Positions 60,401-62,000 of a stretch of 62,000 bases of DNA are shown one piece after another; position 1 is the first letter of the stretch, and every line of letters begins with the position of its first letter. Location: contig NMRA01000147.1 in the NCBI GenBank assembly GCA_002633005.1, positions 1 to 62,000 of the forward strand. Direction: 5' to 3'. The notes below the pieces were generated by a model that saw nothing but the letters and a program-made list of their open reading frames with translations, made no database searches and was not told where the DNA came from. The translations under genes and the position numbers were made by a program. Source of the DNA: Phoronis australis (lineage: Eukaryota; Phoronida; Phoronidae).

Positions 60401-61676
60401 GCAATAATTCAAGTGTGCAGTATTGCTTTAAAAATTTAGACAAGACAGCTTTTAATTTTGTAGCATTCGTGTAGTGCCCTTTCAAATTCAAATCCTTAGT
60501 AAATTCTATCAGTAAGGTGTGTGGTTGAAGTAAATGCAGAATTAATCTCATTTATTTTCCCTTTTGGGGTCTGCGTTTTACTGTGTTAAATTATTTGTCA
60601 ACACTGTTGAAATGTGTGCTTGTATGAGGAGTACCTTGGAAAGCACTGTTTTCGCTGAGGAGTGTGCCCACATGTTAAAAAATAATAAATAAGGAAATGA
60701 ATATTACATTAAATGAATTATGTAACTATTCATCCAATTATGTGTTGATATTAACGTAGTATCTACTATTGTATAAATATTATTTAGATTATGCTGTAAA
60801 ACTGGTGTAAGTCGGATCCAACCAGACCAAGAGATTTTATCCGAGTGAGGCTGGCGAAATCCAAATCTGAAGGTCTGTGTGCAACAACAGTTTCACGTAA
60901 CTTAGTCCGACTTTACCGAAAATTTAACTTGTGCATTTCCAACTTGCACAAGTTTTACTCCACACAAATATTGAATGTTTTCAGACGATGAAGACAGTGA
61001 TCACAAACAGTCCATGTCGTATAAAGACAGGAGGAGAGAGGCACACACATTTGCTGAGCAGAAAAGGAGGGACGCTATTAAGGTAAATCTCGTTGGTTTT
61101 AACTTACGTCCAATTGACTTGCTGCCAATATTTTCTTGTACAAGCCCATTTGTGTGCGAGGTTTGACACTTCCACAATCTACAGGGTGTCATTTGCGAAC
61201 TTCATCCAATTTCCATGTTACAGTGACTCGCACTTTAAATTTCTGGTTACAAAATGTTTGCGTTTTTTTGTTAAAACTGTTTTATTTATGCTGTTAGACA
61301 ACAGAATGTTTTTTTTCCAGTCTGTGACTAATTAAATAAATCCTTCTGCTCCTTAAGTCTATCTTCTGCAAGATTCACTGTTTCTGCTCCGTGAATGAAA
61401 TTAGATATTATTTTGCCTCTGAGCATCGTAGTGACAAAATCGATGGTTTGTCAAATCATAGGTTTGTTACTAGCCAGAAACAAACACAAGCCTATGACCA
61501 CCAGGTAGTGCAATAGGTTGTTTACTGAAATTATCTCTGTTTCTTGTTCCCTCACTGAATTTTCCTTTGCATTTTACAGAAAGGTTATGACGAGTTACAG
61601 TCTCTTGTGCCAACGTGTCAGCAAAATGATGCTATAGCCAGTCAGAAACTGAGCAAGGCGACAGTATTGCAAAGAT
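57412..61676 (+). CDS. MLX: Max-like protein X (bHLH-Zip factor), 5' exons, partial
   Basis: Exons: 57,412-57,450; 59,033-59,069; 60,081-60,182; 60,985-61,082; 61,580-61,676. Phases agree (0, 1, 1, 0), giving 124 codons before the gene leaves the window. MLX pairs with MondoA/ChREBP and MXD proteins to bind E-box or carbohydrate-response elements in glucose-dependent transcription. NSLD (exon 2), FSRASSTGSIPGT (exon 3) and NT-DDEDSD (exon 3/4 junction) parallel vertebrate MLX. The basic region KDRRREAHTFAEQKRRDAIK has DNA-contact residues H80, E84 and R88. Helix 1 and the loop follow (GYDELQSLVPTCQQ), then QKLSKATVLQR. Exon 1 (MAEDNEGIWMSSQ) is inferred from phase and the Kozak-like AAAATGG. 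Helix 2, zipper and C-terminal domain lie outside the window. Confidence 0.93.
57625..57804. mobile_element. Small TIR element in MLX intron 1, related to the upstream hairpin
   Basis: The left end GGCAATGACCATCGCCTCTG is identical to the upstream hairpin arm. An 11-base complement CAGAGGCGATG follows at 57,658, and the terminal complement TGTCATTGCCTA lies at 57,793-57,804. Total about 180 bp, noncoding. Confidence 0.6.
57928..58439. mobile_element. 512-bp TIR element with CAGGGCTTGGAAT ends, in MLX intron 1
   Basis: CAGGGCTTGGAAT at the left and its exact complement ATTCCAAGCCCTG at the right. The 6-bp duplication ATATAC flanks both ends (57,922-57,927 and 58,440-58,445). Subterminal TTTCCGCG motifs occur on both sides. 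Same family as 50,519-50,762. Open frames inside are not convincing. Confidence 0.85.
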
Positions 61677-62000
61677 GTAAGCCCAATATTTTAATGGAAA
61701 TTTGAATGTTCATGTAAGTGAACCTCTCAAACATGTACTGGTGTATCAGCAGGTAGCTGCCTGCTGAACACCTGGACAGTGATTTGAGTGGATGAGACAT
61801 GCAAAAACTCACACGTGTGATTATTAGGGAATGTTTAAATCACCGAATGCATTAATTGTGATAAAATTGGCATCAACTTGTTCCTTTCTCCGAGGCGAAG
61901 TGATTTCAGAGTTTGCAAAGAATTGGCAGTTCATTATTCATTGAGACTACGCTCAGTGCGTAAAATGACACGCCAAGACAAACCCACCTTTACAGCCTGG

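Noticed and set aside
1-62000. Bacterial-type features (operons, CRISPR arrays, riboswitches)
   Set aside because: The window is animal DNA with spliced genes. Regularly spaced repeats at 24,228-25,448 have monomers of about 150 bp and are not a CRISPR array.

Overview
The window is invertebrate-animal nuclear DNA. Genes are split by GT-AG introns, intergenic DNA is AT-rich, there is one 598-base assembly gap, and mobile elements are abundant. The two best orthologues (ASB8 and MLX) are close to the vertebrate proteins as I remember them. I infer a marine invertebrate, probably a deuterostome such as a hemichordate, cephalochordate or echinoderm, but the sequence does not fix the species.

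Bases 1-26,170 hold no convincing host gene. They are built from a roughly 3-kb noncoding repeat arranged head to tail in many diverged, truncated copies. A younger 2.6-kb duplication sits at the left end (about 120-2,690 and 5,228-7,915). The array is interrupted by a Penelope-like remnant, foldback elements, and a mobile repeat family whose 450-bp units carry three evenly spaced motifs matching the vertebrate CTCF core. Nine such motifs, all in one orientation, lie in 24,228-25,448.

Bases 26,170-38,050 are a transposon graveyard. They hold a broken non-LTR retrotransposon reverse transcriptase and a three-level nest of DNA transposons. In the nest, one Kolobok-like THAP element is inserted in the terminal repeat of another, and both lie inside a third element. 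A 1-kb terminal-inverted-repeat element, a reversed copy of the CTCF-motif repeat and several strong hairpins follow.

Bases 38,051-62,000 hold three host genes. (1) An arylsulfatase B/I/J-type sulfatase on the plus strand has eight coding exons and a 573-aa product with the sulfatase active-site residues expected. (2) ASB8, an ankyrin-repeat SOCS-box substrate adaptor, is on the minus strand with two coding exons and 287 aa, converging on the sulfatase gene. (3) The 5' part of MLX, the bHLH-Zip partner of the Mondo/ChREBP factors, is on the plus strand and runs off the right edge. Their functions are unrelated (lysosomal/secreted sulfatase, ubiquitin ligase adaptor, transcription factor) and nothing indicates co-regulation. 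Introns and spacers hold a Penelope-like endonuclease remnant, a hammerhead-like ribozyme core, tRNA-like SINE fragments, a DR1-bearing tandem repeat and small TIR elements. Two related hairpins flank MLX exon 1.
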